Shown: positions 45,002-54,151, counted from the first letter of the stretch. The stretch: 64,000 nucleotides of DNA from Mediterraneibacter gnavus ATCC 29149 (GCF_008121495.1 NZ_CP043051.1:2747001-2811000), one strand, 5' to 3'. A program made the numbers and translations. The notes: generated by a model not told the origin, from the letters alone.

Positions 45002-45667
45002 ATGGGCGAATATCAGGATAATTCTCTGGGAAGCCGTGTGTTCCAGAGACTCCGCGAAGACATACTGAGCGGAAAATATAAAGAGCATGATGAACTGCGG
45101 GAGAATACACTCGGAAAAGAGCTGGGGGTAAGCCGGACACCGGTCAGAGAGGCACTCAGGCAGCTGGAGCTGGAAGGACTGGTCACGATCATACCGAACA
45201 AAGGAGCGTATGTGACCGGAATTTCATCCAAGGATATCAGAGATATCTATATCCTGCGTTCTATGCTGGAAGGGTTGTGTGCCAGATGGGCAACAGAGCA
45301 TATTACGGAGGAACAGCTGGATGAGCTGGAAGAAGTGATTCTTCTATCAGAATTCCATATGAAAAAAGTAAGTGGAAATAATGCAGACCAGGTGACAGAT
45401 CTGGATGGCAAATTCCATAAGATTTTGTATGAAGCATCGGACAGCCGGATTTTAAGCCATGTCCTGATGGATTTTCATAAATATGTGCAGCAGGCAAGAA
45501 GAAACTCTGTCGTTTCAGAGGAGAGAGCCAGAAAGTCGATCAGAGAGCACAAGCAGATCCTTCGTGCGATTCGAGACAACGATGCAGATCTGGCAGAGCA
45601 GCTTGCAAACGAACACATCCTGCATGTGATGCAGAATTTGAAAAAACAGGGATACGAAGAAATTTAG
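45002..45667 (+). CDS. GntR family (FadR subfamily) transcriptional regulator
   Basis: A 221-residue regulator with an N-terminal winged helix (residues about 8-72; [24 protein letters not shown], then [20 protein letters not shown], the GntR recognition helix) and an all-helical FCD effector domain (about 80-215) with acidic/His residues that often bind a metal and a carboxylic acid. GCTGGGAGG precedes the ATG. Lying between the citrate synthase and icd genes (14 bases to icd), it likely senses an organic acid and controls this unit. Confidence 0.92.
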   Translation: MGEYQDNSLGSRVFQRLREDILSGKYKEHDELRENTLGKELGVSRTPVREALRQLELEGLVTIIPNKGAYVTGISSKDIRDIYILRSMLEGLCARWATEHITEEQLDELEEVILLSEFHMKKVSGNNADQVTDLDGKFHKILYEASDSRILSHVLMDFHKYVQQARRNSVVSEERARKSIREHKQILRAIRDNDADLAEQLANEHILHVMQNLKKQGYEEI

Positions 45668-45680
45668 GAGGATACGGAAC

Positions 45681-46877
45681 ATGGAAAAAATTAAGATGAC
45701 CACACCAATCGTGGAAATGGACGGGGACGAGATGACAAGAATTCTCTGGAAGATGATCAAAGAAGATCTTCTGGAGCCATACATTGACCTGAATACAGAA
45801 TATTATGATCTGGGGCTGGAGCACCGCAATGAGACGAACGATCAGGTGACAGTAGATTCTGCAAATGCGACGAAAAAATATAAAGTGGCAGTCAAATGTG
45901 CGACGATCACTCCAAATGCGGCGCGTATGGAAGAGTATGATCTCAAAGAGATGTGGAAGAGTCCAAATGGTACGATCCGCGCTATTTTAGACGGAACAGT
46001 TTTCCGTGCTCCGATTGTTGTAAAAGGAATTGAGCCTTGTGTAAAAAGCTGGAAGAAGCCAATTACGATCGCAAGACATGCATATGGGGATGTGTATAAA
46101 GGATCCGAGATGAAGATTCCGGGTGTTGGAAAAGTGGAGCTGGTCTACACAGCAGAAGACGGAACGCAGACAAGAGAGCTGGTTCATGAGTTTACAGGCG
46201 CAGGAATCGTACAGGGAATGCATAATGTCAATGAGTCGATTGAAAGTTTTGCAAGAAGCTGTTTCAATTATGCACTGGACACAAAACAGGATCTCTGGTT
46301 TGCAACAAAGGATACAATTTCCAAGAAATATGACCATACATTTAAAGATATTTTCCAGGAAATCTACGATGCAGAATATGATGAGAAGTTTAAAGCAGCG
46401 GGAATCGAATATTTCTATACATTGATTGATGATGCCGTAGCGCGTGTGATGAAATCAGAGGGCGGATTTATCTGGGCATGTAAGAACTATGACGGTGATG
46501 TGATGAGCGACATGGTGTCTTCAGCATTTGGTTCTCTTGCAATGATGACATCGGTATTGGTTTCTCCGGAAGGGTATTATGAGTATGAAGCGGCACATGG
46601 TACGGTACAGCGTCATTATTACAAGCACTTAAAAGGGGAAGAGACTTCTACAAACTCTGTGGCAACGATCTTTGCATGGTCCGGAGCGCTGAGAAAACGC
46701 GGAGAGCTGGATGGAAACAAAGAATTGATGGAGTTTGCTGACAGACTGGAAAAAGCTACGATCGATACGATTGAGGCAGGAGAGATGACAAAAGATCTGG
46801 CACTGATCACAACAATTGAGAATCCGACAGTCTTAAACAGTGAAGGATTTATCAAAGCAATCGCGAAGAGATTGTAA
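45681..46877 (+). CDS. icd: Isocitrate dehydrogenase (NADP-type)
   Basis: Oxidatively decarboxylates isocitrate to 2-oxoglutarate. The 398 residues resemble the homodimeric eukaryote-like NADP enzyme rather than E. coli Icd: it starts [28 protein letters not shown] and keeps [19 protein letters not shown], the [17 protein letters not shown] region, and the metal-binding [20 protein letters not shown] segment. With the upstream citrate synthase candidate it would form the oxidative branch to glutamate. AGGAGG precedes the ATG; a 13-base-stem terminator follows. Confidence 0.95.
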   Translation: MEKIKMTTPIVEMDGDEMTRILWKMIKEDLLEPYIDLNTEYYDLGLEHRNETNDQVTVDSANATKKYKVAVKCATITPNAARMEEYDLKEMWKSPNGTIRAILDGTVFRAPIVVKGIEPCVKSWKKPITIARHAYGDVYKGSEMKIPGVGKVELVYTAEDGTQTRELVHEFTGAGIVQGMHNVNESIESFARSCFNYALDTKQDLWFATKDTISKKYDHTFKDIFQEIYDAEYDEKFKAAGIEYFYTLIDDAVARVMKSEGGFIWACKNYDGDVMSDMVSSAFGSLAMMTSVLVSPEGYYEYEAAHGTVQRHYYKHLKGEETSTNSVATIFAWSGALRKRGELDGNKELMEFADRLEKATIDTIEAGEMTKDLALITTIENPTVLNSEGFIKAIAKRL

Positions 46878-46893
46878 AAGAAAATAGAAAAGT

Positions 46894-46934
46894 GGGGTGA
46901 AAAATCTTACATCGGATTTTTCACCCCGTTTTTT
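46894..46934 (+). terminator. Terminator after icd
   Basis: GGGGTGAAAAATC (46894-46906) and GATTTTTCACCCC (46915-46927) form a perfect 13-base stem followed by a T run. Confidence 0.92.
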
Positions 46935-46986
46935 ATACCCCGGGTGAGAGAATGATCACGAGATAAAACAGGGCAAAAAAACAATT

Positions 46987-47014
46987 TTGTAAAGTATGTA
47001 TTTTTTTATATAAT
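46987..47014 (+). promoter_or_regulatory. Possible promoter(s) of the sigma/anti-sigma pair
   Basis: TTGTAA (46987-46992), 16-base spacer, TATAAT (47009-47014) gives a SigA-like promoter. A TGTAACGTTTT element at about 47029-47039 resembles the AAC-containing -35 of ECF promoters, but no clear CGTC -10 follows. Confidence 0.4.
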
Positions 47015-47078
47015 AAAATGAAAAGATTTGTAACGTTTTAGAATGTGAGCAGTTATTAAGGTGAAAGGAGGGGGAGAT

Positions 47079-47570
47079 GTGGAGTTCGAAAAAATATATC
47101 AGCTGTATTTTCGGGAAGTTTTTCTATATGTTCGCAGCCTGACGCCGGATGAAGTGACAGCAGAAGAAATTGCGCAGGAGACGTTTGTAAAAGCATTAAA
47201 ATCTCTGAATCAATTTGACGGGAGAAAGGATATCAGAGCCTGGCTTTTTACAATTGCGAAGAATACATATTTTAGCTACTGCAGACGAAAAAAGCATGAT
47301 GCAGATTGGACAGAGTATGAAAACATAGTAGATGTAGGAGTTCATTTTGCAGAAAATCTGGTGAATGAAGAAAAGGCATTTTTGATTCACAAGTTCCTTC
47401 ACAATATGGAAGAACCATATAAAGAAGTGTTTAATTTGCGGGTGTTTGGAGAACTTTCTTATGAAAAAATCGGAACATTATTTCAAAAAAGTTCCGGCTG
47501 GGTGAGAGTTACTTTTTATAGAGCGAAAAAGAAAATTGAAGAGTATATGGAGGAGCAGGGATATGAGTAA
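47079..47570 (+). CDS. ECF-type RNA polymerase sigma factor
   Basis: A 163-residue alternative sigma with only regions 2 and 4. Region 2 spans about 2-70 (FEKIYQLYFREVFLYVRSL ... DIRAWLFTIAKNTYFSYCRR) and region 4 about 105-160, with the helix-turn-helix GELSYEKIGTLFQKSSGWVRVTFYRAKKK. GTG 47079 is chosen because GGAGGGGG lies 5 bases upstream; the frame also opens at GTG 47061. It overlaps the anti-sigma gene by 8 bases, the usual arrangement. Targets are unknown. Confidence 0.9.
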   Translation: MEFEKIYQLYFREVFLYVRSLTPDEVTAEEIAQETFVKALKSLNQFDGRKDIRAWLFTIAKNTYFSYCRRKKHDADWTEYENIVDVGVHFAENLVNEEKAFLIHKFLHNMEEPYKEVFNLRVFGELSYEKIGTLFQKSSGWVRVTFYRAKKKIEEYMEEQGYE

Positions 47571-48213
47571 AATCAGTTGTAATGTAATACAGGATATCAT
47601 GCCGCTGTATGTAGATGAAATTGTGAGTGAGGATACAAAGAAGCTGGTAGAAGAACATTTGAAGGAATGTGAAGACTGCAGAAAAGAAATGGAAAAAATG
47701 CGGGCAAAAATAATATTGCCGAATAAGAAAAAAATCAATCAGGCAGAAAAAGAACTGTTTCAGAAATTAAAACACAGATTGATCAACCGTAGGATCGCAG
47801 CAGCAATACTTGGGGCGATTCTTGTGTGCGCCCTTCTGGCAGGAGTTTATACAATTCTGGTGCTTCCGAAAGAGCCGATCCCGTTTGATCCACAGAAAAT
47901 GGAAGTGGAAATAGTCGGAGAGGATGCCTATTTATCCTATGCAGGAAGTGATTCGGCAGGCTCTGTTTTTTGTAACCCTGTAACAGTGGGAGAGGGAGCA
48001 GAAAAAAGGGAAATTGCAATGGTTTATTTAAATCGAAACCTGTGGTCCACATATATACAACCTCATTTGCAAGAGCAGAACGAAGATGAGATGATCTATC
48101 TCGGAAAAGCTGCGGATATGGATATCATATACTATGGAAAGTTTGATGTGGAAAATTTTTATGAAAAAATACCGGAGATATTAAAAGAAATGACTCCTAT
48201 CTGGAAGAAGTGA
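47563..48213 (+). CDS. Zinc-binding membrane anti-sigma factor
   Basis: A 216-residue partner of the preceding sigma factor. The N terminus has the ZAS motif H32-x3-C36-x2-C39 (EEHLKECEDCRKEM), preceded by ISCNVIQDIMPLYVDEIVS, as in RsiW-like anti-sigma factors. One membrane helix follows at about 86-107 (IAAAILGAILVCALLAGVYTIL), then a roughly 105-residue extracytoplasmic domain with no recognised fold. It probably holds the sigma at the membrane until an outside signal triggers release. The hairpin at 48237-48258 separates it from the convergent ABC-F gene. Confidence 0.9.
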   Translation: MSKISCNVIQDIMPLYVDEIVSEDTKKLVEEHLKECEDCRKEMEKMRAKIILPNKKKINQAEKELFQKLKHRLINRRIAAAILGAILVCALLAGVYTILVLPKEPIPFDPQKMEVEIVGEDAYLSYAGSDSAGSVFCNPVTVGEGAEKREIAMVYLNRNLWSTYIQPHLQEQNEDEMIYLGKAADMDIIYYGKFDVENFYEKIPEILKEMTPIWKK

Positions 48214-48236
48214 TATTAGAAAATGAAATGGAAAGG

Positions 48237-48258
48237 ACTCGCAGATTATTCTGCGAGT
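48237..48258. terminator. Hairpin between anti-sigma and ABC-F genes
   Basis: ACTCGCAGA (48237-48245), TTAT loop, TCTGCGAGT (48250-48258); it overlaps the ABC-F stop codon. T-rich tails on both strands are interrupted, so strength is uncertain. Confidence 0.5.
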
Positions 48259-50171
48259 TCTTCCCATTTTTCGTACAGTTCTTCCAGTTCGGTATTGTTT
48301 GCATCTTTTTCCAATGCAAGTTCCTGACATTTGACAGAATTGGAATAGACTTCTTCCTGCGTCATCAGCTCGTCGATTTCCACATTTCGTTCTTCCAGAA
48401 CAGCAATTCGGTCTTCCGTCTTTTTCAGTTCATTTTTTCGTTTTCGTTCTTTTGCCTGCAGTTCCTTTTGTTCCTGCCAGCTTAGTTTGGAGTCTGAAGG
48501 TGTCGATTCGGTGGTATTTTGAGGAACTGTCTGATCAGCAGCCGGGGTGGCGTATGCGGCGGTCAGTTCTTCTTTTTTCTCCAGATAGTAATCATAGTTT
48601 CCGATATAATTGACAAAAGTCTGGTTGACCAGTTCCAGAATCCGGGTGGCAGTCTGGTTGATAAAGTACCGGTCATGGGATACGTACAGAACCGTGCCGG
48701 TATATTCGTTGAGTGCCTGCTCCAGAATTTCTTTGGAAGTAATATCCAGGTGGTTGGTCGGCTCGTCAAGAATCAGAAAATTGGCTTCTGAAAGCATCAG
48801 TTTTGCAAGAGAGACACGTCCTTTTTCTCCACCGCTTAAATCCCGGATCAGCTTGTAGACATCGTCTCCGGTAAACTGAAATGCTGCAAGAGTGTTTCGG
48901 ATCTGCGTATTGGTGAGTGTCGGATAATCGTCGGAAATCTCGTCGAAAATAGTTTTTTCATTGTGCAGCACATGATGTTCCTGATCGTAGTATCCGATCT
49001 GAACTTTAGAACCCAGTGTAAAACTTCCGGAATCCGGTTCTACGACCTGATTGAGTATTTTCAAGAGTGTTGTTTTTCCGGTTCCATTGTCTCCGATGAT
49101 CGCTACGTGCTCTCCGCGCTTGATTTCAAAGCTGATATCATGGAATAACACCTGACTGTCAAAACGTTTCCCGAGGGATTCGATACTTAAAACGTCATTT
49201 CCACTGACTTCGGAAGGTTCCAGTGTAAAGTGCATCTCTCTTGCCGCTTCTGCGGGTCTTTCGACAGGTGTGATTTTGGAGAGCATTTTTTCCCTGCTTT
49301 CCGCGCGTTTGATTGATTTTTCACGGTTGAAAGAGCGCAGTTTTTCAATGACTGCTTCCTGATGCTTGATTTCACGCTGCTGGTTTAAATATTCTTTGAG
49401 CTGCGCATCCCGGATCATCTGTTTTTTCTGTGCATAGTCTTTGTAATTGCCGGTATACATGCGTACAGAGCCGTTTTCAATCTCGATGACCTTTGTCACA
49501 ACGCGGTTTAAGAAAAACCGGTCATGGGAAACAATCAGAACTGCACCCGGATAGTTCAGAAGATACGTCTCCAGCCAGCTGATGGAGTTCAGATCCAGGT
49601 GGTTGGTCGGTTCGTCCAACAACAGGATATCTGGTTTTGTGAGCAAAAGTTTTCCGAGAGATACCCTGGTTTTCTGACCGCCGGAAAGGGTGTCTGTGGG
49701 TTTTGAGAATTCTTCTTCTGTAAAGCCAAGACCTTTTAAAACACCGGTGATCTCACTTTCGTAGGCGTAACCGTTTTTCGATTCAAATTCTGACATCAGC
49801 CGGTTGTAAGTGTTTAAACGGTTTGTCAGTTCCTCTCCGGAAAGAGATTTTAACTCCAGTTCGATGGCGCGGATCTGGGCCTCCAGAGCGATAATATCAG
49901 ATTTTGCAGTTTTTAGTTCTTCATAGATCGTGTTTGTAGTATCCAGATTCTGATGCTGGGCAAGATAGCCAAGCGTCTTTCCTTTTGTCAGAATAACGTC
50001 TCCTTCATCCAGAGGCAGTTCTCCTACGATCATTTTGAAGATTGTTGATTTTCCTGCACCGTTGACGCCGACAAGTGCAGCTTTTTCACGGTCTTCTACA
50101 TGAAAAGAGCCATCCCGGACAATGAGATGGTCGCCGAATGATTTATTTAAATTATGACATGCGAGTATCAT
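48246..50171 (-). CDS. ABC-F family ATPase (YdiF/Uup-like)
   Basis: A 641-residue soluble protein with two ABC ATPase domains and no membrane segments. Domain 1 has GVNGAGKST and LSGGQKTRVSLGKLLL with DEPTNHLD; domain 2 has GDNGTGKTT, LSGGEKGRVSLAKLML and DEPTNHLD. An alpha-helical linker (QLKEYLNQQREIKHQEAVIEKL) joins them, as in ribosome-acting ABC-F proteins, and the C terminus is a charged coiled coil (QEQKELQAKERKRKNELKKTED). Such proteins act on the ribosomal E site; resistance versus housekeeping role cannot be told here. The ATG at 50171 follows AGGAGGAATTTC; the frame extends further upstream. Confidence 0.92.
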   Translation of the reverse strand: MILACHNLNKSFGDHLIVRDGSFHVEDREKAALVGVNGAGKSTIFKMIVGELPLDEGDVILTKGKTLGYLAQHQNLDTTNTIYEELKTAKSDIIALEAQIRAIELELKSLSGEELTNRLNTYNRLMSEFESKNGYAYESEITGVLKGLGFTEEEFSKPTDTLSGGQKTRVSLGKLLLTKPDILLLDEPTNHLDLNSISWLETYLLNYPGAVLIVSHDRFFLNRVVTKVIEIENGSVRMYTGNYKDYAQKKQMIRDAQLKEYLNQQREIKHQEAVIEKLRSFNREKSIKRAESREKMLSKITPVERPAEAAREMHFTLEPSEVSGNDVLSIESLGKRFDSQVLFHDISFEIKRGEHVAIIGDNGTGKTTLLKILNQVVEPDSGSFTLGSKVQIGYYDQEHHVLHNEKTIFDEISDDYPTLTNTQIRNTLAAFQFTGDDVYKLIRDLSGGEKGRVSLAKLMLSEANFLILDEPTNHLDITSKEILEQALNEYTGTVLYVSHDRYFINQTATRILELVNQTFVNYIGNYDYYLEKKEELTAAYATPAADQTVPQNTTESTPSDSKLSWQEQKELQAKERKRKNELKKTEDRIAVLEERNVEIDELMTQEEVYSNSVKCQELALEKDANNTELEELYEKWEELAE

Positions 50172-50225
50172 GAAATTCCTCCTGTATTTTGACAATAACT
50201 GATTATTTCGAATCATCACCATTTC

Positions 50226-50252
50226 ATTATAACGAAAACACGGCAAAATACA
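50226..50252 (-). promoter_or_regulatory. Promoter of the ABC-F gene
   Basis: On the minus strand TTGTAT (50247-50252), 16-base spacer and TATAAT (50226-50231). It lies back to back with the rex promoter. Confidence 0.5.
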
Positions 50253-50262
50253 ATATAAAAGT

Positions 50263-50291
50263 TTGACTTATCTTTCACAATTCTATATAAT
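50263..50291 (+). promoter_or_regulatory. rex promoter with Rex-site-like overlap
   Basis: TTGACT (50263-50268), 17-base spacer, TATAAT (50286-50291). The 18 bases TTGACTTATCTTTCACAA (50263-50280) match the Rex operator form TTGTGAAATATTTCACAA at 13 positions by eye, mostly in the right half, so autorepression is plausible. Confidence 0.6.
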
Positions 50292-50322
50292 AAGAAAAGA
50301 TTAAAATTGGAGGGTACAATCA

Positions 50323-50967
50323 GTGGAAGAAAGAAAAATATCCCGTGCAGTTATCAGCAGGCTCCCCAGATATTATAGATACCTTGGAGATTTGATGGAA
50401 GATCAGGTGGAGAGGATCTCATCCAACGATCTAAGTAAGAAGATGCATGTCACGGCATCCCAGATTCGACAGGATCTCAATAATTTCGGGGGATTCGGGC
50501 AACAGGGATACGGGTATAATGTAAAATATTTATATACGGAGATCGGCAAGATTCTCGGACTGGACAGAAGCCACAATTTCATTATCATAGGTGCAGGTAA
50601 TCTGGGACAGGCTCTTGCTAATTATGCCTCTTTTGAAAAAGGCGGATTTATTTTAAAAGGACTTTTTGATGTGAATCCCCGGCTTGAAGGAGTTGCCATC
50701 CGCGGAATTCCGGTACGGATGATGGATGAGCTGCAGGAATTTCTTCAGAACAATGAGATTGAGATTGCAGCACTGACGATTCCAAAATCGAAAGCAAAAG
50801 AAGTTGCAGAGTTATTAGTGGACAATGGAATCCAGGCTATCTGGAATTTTGCACATACAGATCTGAATCTGCCAAAAGATGTGATCGTAGAAAGCGTACA
50901 TCTTTCAGACAGTCTGATGAAGCTGTCATATAATGTCAGTCGTCACCGGGAAGAACAAAACAAGTAA
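50323..50967 (+). CDS. rex: Redox-sensing transcriptional repressor Rex
   Basis: Represses fermentation and NADH-consuming genes until NADH rises. The 214 residues have an N-terminal winged helix (about 15-75; ISRLPRYYRYLGDLMEDQVERISSNDLSKKMHVTASQIRQDLNNFG, key S-x-x-Q-I-R-x-D) and a Rossmann NAD(H)-binding domain with IIIGAGNLGQALANY, ending in the swapped C-terminal helix. The start is GTG 50323, with TTGGAGGG about 9 bases upstream. In many clostridia rex lies near alr and the NAD(P)HX repair gene; here nnr follows after 88 bases. Confidence 0.96.
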   Translation: MEERKISRAVISRLPRYYRYLGDLMEDQVERISSNDLSKKMHVTASQIRQDLNNFGGFGQQGYGYNVKYLYTEIGKILGLDRSHNFIIIGAGNLGQALANYASFEKGGFILKGLFDVNPRLEGVAIRGIPVRMMDELQEFLQNNEIEIAALTIPKSKAKEVAELLVDNGIQAIWNFAHTDLNLPKDVIVESVHLSDSLMKLSYNVSRHREEQNK

Positions 50968-51055
50968 GAATAACTCAGTTCATGTGCAAAGGCGTGTGGT
51001 CGGAAAATATCTGGCTGCACGTCCTTTCTTTTCAGGAGCAGAAGGGAGATCGGGT

Positions 51056-52555
51056 ATGAGATATTTACCAGACGGAGCGTGGATGCAGAGAGCGGATGAA
51101 TATACGATTCAAAAGATCGGGATTCCTTCTCTGGTATTGATGGAGCGGGCAGCTCTGAAAACAGTGGAAGTGATGAAAGAGAAAGGAATCAGTCTGGATC
51201 ACTGTCTTGTTGTGTGCGGAAGTGGAAATAATGGTGGAGATGGATTCGCCGTTGCAAGACTTCTTTATCTGGAGGGAAAAGATGTGTGTGCGGTTTTTGC
51301 AGGGAAAGAAACATCCATGAGTGAAGAATGCAGACAGCAGAGGCAGATCGCATCCAATCTGGGTGTTTCCGTTGTCACAAACATTCCCCCAAAAGAATAT
51401 ACTGTTGTCATAGATGCTGTGTTTGGTGTAGGTTTAAGCAGGACGATCGAGGGGCATTATAAAGATGTGATCGAAGAAATGAACCAGATACATGCAGAGA
51501 AAGTGGCAATCGATATTCCGTCAGGAATCAGCTCTTTTGACGGACAGGTGCTGGGAACGGCATTTCATGCGGACTTGACAGTTTCTTTTGCATGTGAGAA
51601 ACTGGGAACTGTTTTGTTTCCGGGATCCGATTATGCGGGCGAGGTAATCCCTGTGGAAATCGGGATCGGGACAAAACTTTTTGAAGAAAATCCGGAAGTC
51701 TGTTACACATTGGAAAAATCGGATCTTTCCAAATTTCTTCCGGATCGGAAAAAGAATTCCCACAAGGGAAGTTATGGAAAGATTCTGATGATCACGGGCA
51801 GTAAGGGGATGTCTGGTGCGGCATACTTAAGTGCACGTGCAGCTTATATAAGTGGTGGCGGTCTGGTACAGATCTATACAGAAGAATCGAACCGGACGAT
51901 TTTGCAGCAGCTCTTACCGGAAGCGATCGTATCCACCTATACAGAATATGAGGAAGAAAAACTGCAAAGTCTTTTGAAGTGGGCAGATGTAATCTGTATC
52001 GGATGCGGACTTGGAAAAAGCAGGACCGCCGGGCAGATACTTTCTTATTTGATGAAATATGCAGAGGTCCCATGTGTGATCGATGCAGACGGTTTGAATC
52101 TTTTGGCGGATCATATGGAACTTCTTCCAAAAGAAAAAAAGCCATTTGTACTGACACCACATATGAAAGAAATGGCAGGACTTTTGGGGTGTACCATCCC
52201 GGAACTTGGGAAAAACAGATTTGCTGCGTTAAAAGAATTTACAGACAGCTATGGTGTTGTTTGTGCACTGAAGGATGCACGTACGCTTGTGGCAGGAAAA
52301 GACCGGCAGATGTTTCTGAATACTGCTGGAAACAGTGCGATGGCAAAGGCCGGTTCCGGCGATGTGCTTGCCGGAGTGATCACAGGGCTTCTGGCGCAGC
52401 ATATGAAAGTGTATGAAGGGACTGTGCTGGGAGTGTATCTTCATGCCTGTGGAGGAGATGCAGCCAGAGAGAGGAGAGGCGCTTACAGCGTTCTGGCAGA
52501 AGATCTGACAGAGGGGATCGCAGCTTGTATCAAAAAGACAGAAAAGGGGAGATAA
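51056..52555 (+). CDS. nnr: Bifunctional NAD(P)H-hydrate epimerase and dehydratase
   Basis: Repairs hydrated NAD(P)H. The 499 residues combine an N-terminal YjeF_N epimerase domain (about 1-215; VVCGSGNNGGDGFAVARLL, then VDAVFGVGLSR, with the DAVFGVG catalytic Asp) and a C-terminal ribokinase-like ADP-dependent dehydratase (about 230-499; SHKGSYGKILMITGSKGMSGA and NSAMAKAGSGDVLAGVITGLLAQ with the catalytic Asp). ATG 51056 gives the normal N terminus and follows GAAGGGAG; the open frame starts inside rex. The alr start overlaps the stop codon (TAATG). Confidence 0.94.
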   Translation: MRYLPDGAWMQRADEYTIQKIGIPSLVLMERAALKTVEVMKEKGISLDHCLVVCGSGNNGGDGFAVARLLYLEGKDVCAVFAGKETSMSEECRQQRQIASNLGVSVVTNIPPKEYTVVIDAVFGVGLSRTIEGHYKDVIEEMNQIHAEKVAIDIPSGISSFDGQVLGTAFHADLTVSFACEKLGTVLFPGSDYAGEVIPVEIGIGTKLFEENPEVCYTLEKSDLSKFLPDRKKNSHKGSYGKILMITGSKGMSGAAYLSARAAYISGGGLVQIYTEESNRTILQQLLPEAIVSTYTEYEEEKLQSLLKWADVICIGCGLGKSRTAGQILSYLMKYAEVPCVIDADGLNLLADHMELLPKEKKPFVLTPHMKEMAGLLGCTIPELGKNRFAALKEFTDSYGVVCALKDARTLVAGKDRQMFLNTAGNSAMAKAGSGDVLAGVITGLLAQHMKVYEGTVLGVYLHACGGDAARERRGAYSVLAEDLTEGIAACIKKTEKGR

Positions 52556-53706
52556 TGATGGAAAAACACAGCAGAGTGTATGCAGAGATTGATCTGGATG
52601 CAATTTCATATAACATGGAACAGATGAAAAAGAGGGTTGGAGAAGGCGCAAAATTTATTGCCGTAGTGAAAACAGACGGATATGGACATGGTGCGGTTCC
52701 GATTGCCTGTATGCTGGATGACGATCCGGATGTATGGGGCTATGCGACTGCGACTCTGGAAGAAGCAGTGGAGCTTCACAGAGCGGGAATTCAAAAACCG
52801 ACGATGGTGCTGGGATGTGTGTTCCCGGACCAGTATGAAGAAATGATAAAAGAAGAGGTGCGCGCCACAGTATACACACTGGATATGGCACATGAGATTT
52901 CGAATCTTGCCCGAAAGTTGGGAAAAACAGCGTATTTTCATATCAAGATCGATACAGGGATGGAACGGCTCGGATTTCCGGCAACAGAGGAGAGCGCAGA
53001 TCTCATCGGGCAGATTGAAAAACTTCCGAATGTATGCCTGGAAGGAATGTTTACGCATTTTGCAAAAGCAGATGAGCTGGATAAAACATTTTCAGAAGAG
53101 CAGTACAGAAAATTTGTATGGATGAGAAATGAGGTTGAAAAGCGGGGGATTTCGATTTCGCAATACCATTGCGATAACAGCGCGGGAATCATTGATTTTC
53201 CACAGTGGAAACAAAATCTGGTCCGTGCGGGAATTGCGTTGTACGGACTGTATCCGTCAGAGGAAGTAAAAAAAGAGACTGTGGACTTAAAGCCGGCACT
53301 TCGCCTGGTCAGCCACGTCAGCTTTGTGAAAGAAGTAGAGCCGGGAGCTTCCATCAGTTACGGAGGGACTTTTACGGCAGATAAGAAAATGAAAGTGGCT
53401 ACCATTCCGGTAGGATACGGGGACGGTTATGCGAGAGGCTTATCTAATCGCGGAGAAGTCCTGATCCGTGGGAAAAGAGCACGGATACTGGGACGTGTCT
53501 GTATGGATCAGTTTATGGTAGATGTGACTGATATTCCGGATACTGTATTTATGGATGAAGTCGTTCTGATCGGAAGAGACGGAGACGATGAGATCACGGT
53601 GGAGGAACTTAGCGAGATCTGCGGTCGTTTCAATTATGAATTTGTCTGCTGTCTTGGAAAAAGAATTCCCCGGGTTTATAAGGGGAGCAATCTTTTGGAA
53701 AAATAA
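52555..53706 (+). CDS. alr: Alanine racemase
   Basis: Makes D-alanine for peptidoglycan. The 383 residues have the PLP lysine K39 in AVVKTDGYGHGAVP and the second catalytic Tyr in ASISYGGTF, and a C-terminal beta domain ending GKRIPRVY. Two adjacent ATGs (52555 and 52558) are possible; the first overlaps the nnr stop and either may be used. The nnr-alr-mazF order resembles the Bacillus ydcC/alr/ndoA neighbourhood, but the antitoxin gene found there between alr and the toxin is not visible here. Confidence 0.96.
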   Translation: MMEKHSRVYAEIDLDAISYNMEQMKKRVGEGAKFIAVVKTDGYGHGAVPIACMLDDDPDVWGYATATLEEAVELHRAGIQKPTMVLGCVFPDQYEEMIKEEVRATVYTLDMAHEISNLARKLGKTAYFHIKIDTGMERLGFPATEESADLIGQIEKLPNVCLEGMFTHFAKADELDKTFSEEQYRKFVWMRNEVEKRGISISQYHCDNSAGIIDFPQWKQNLVRAGIALYGLYPSEEVKKETVDLKPALRLVSHVSFVKEVEPGASISYGGTFTADKKMKVATIPVGYGDGYARGLSNRGEVLIRGKRARILGRVCMDQFMVDVTDIPDTVFMDEVVLIGRDGDDEITVEELSEICGRFNYEFVCCLGKRIPRVYKGSNLLEK

Positions 53707-53734
53707 ATGTCAGTTGAATACATCCGATAAAAGC

Positions 53735-53757
53735 GGGAATACTCAAGTATACTTCCC
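53735..53757. repeat. Inverted repeat between alr and mazF
   Basis: GGGAA (53735-53739) and TTCCC (53753-53757) with an inner TACT/AGTA arm form an imperfect palindrome in the 97-base gap. It may be a protein-binding site or RNA hairpin. Confidence 0.4.
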
Positions 53758-53803
53758 TGAGGGGGAGAAAATTGAAGTATAAGAATCGGAGTGTGAATAG
53801 AAC

Positions 53804-54151
53804 GTGACAGTCAGACGAGGGGATATTTATTATGCGGATTTAAGTCCGGTGATCGGTTCAGAACAGGGCGGTGTGCGGCCGGTGCTGGTTATCCAGAATG
53901 ATGTGGGAAATAAGCACAGTCCTACAGTGATCTGTGCAGCGATCACATCCAGAATGAACAAAGCAAAGCTGCCTACACACATTGAAATCAGTGCAAAAAA
54001 ATACCGGCTTGTGAAAAATTCAGTGGTACTTCTGGAGCAGATCAGAACATTGGACAAAAAGCGGCTGAAGGAGTATATCTGCCATGTGGACGGAACATTT
54101 ATGGAAGAAGTCAATGAAGCGATCCGCATCAGCCTGGAACTTCCTACATAA
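53804..54151 (+). CDS. mazF: MazF/PemK-family endoribonuclease toxin (NdoA type)
   Basis: A 115-residue sequence-specific mRNA endonuclease. It starts [34 protein letters not shown], with the catalytic Arg in GGVRPVLV and the conserved Thr in [15 protein letters not shown], closely matching Bacillus NdoA (EndoA). The start is GTG 53804 with CGGAG about 12 bases upstream. No antitoxin-like ORF fits in the 97 bases after alr or immediately downstream, so the toxin appears to be an orphan. Possibly the antitoxin is elsewhere or the activity is regulated differently. Confidence 0.93.
   Translation: MTVRRGDIYYADLSPVIGSEQGGVRPVLVIQNDVGNKHSPTVICAAITSRMNKAKLPTHIEISAKKYRLVKNSVVLLEQIRTLDKKRLKEYICHVDGTFMEEVNEAIRISLELPT

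Noticed and set aside
53588..53782. 64-codon plus-strand frame before mazF as the missing antitoxin
   Set aside because: Most of it overlaps the alr coding sequence in another frame, and its product has no antitoxin-like fold or charge pattern.
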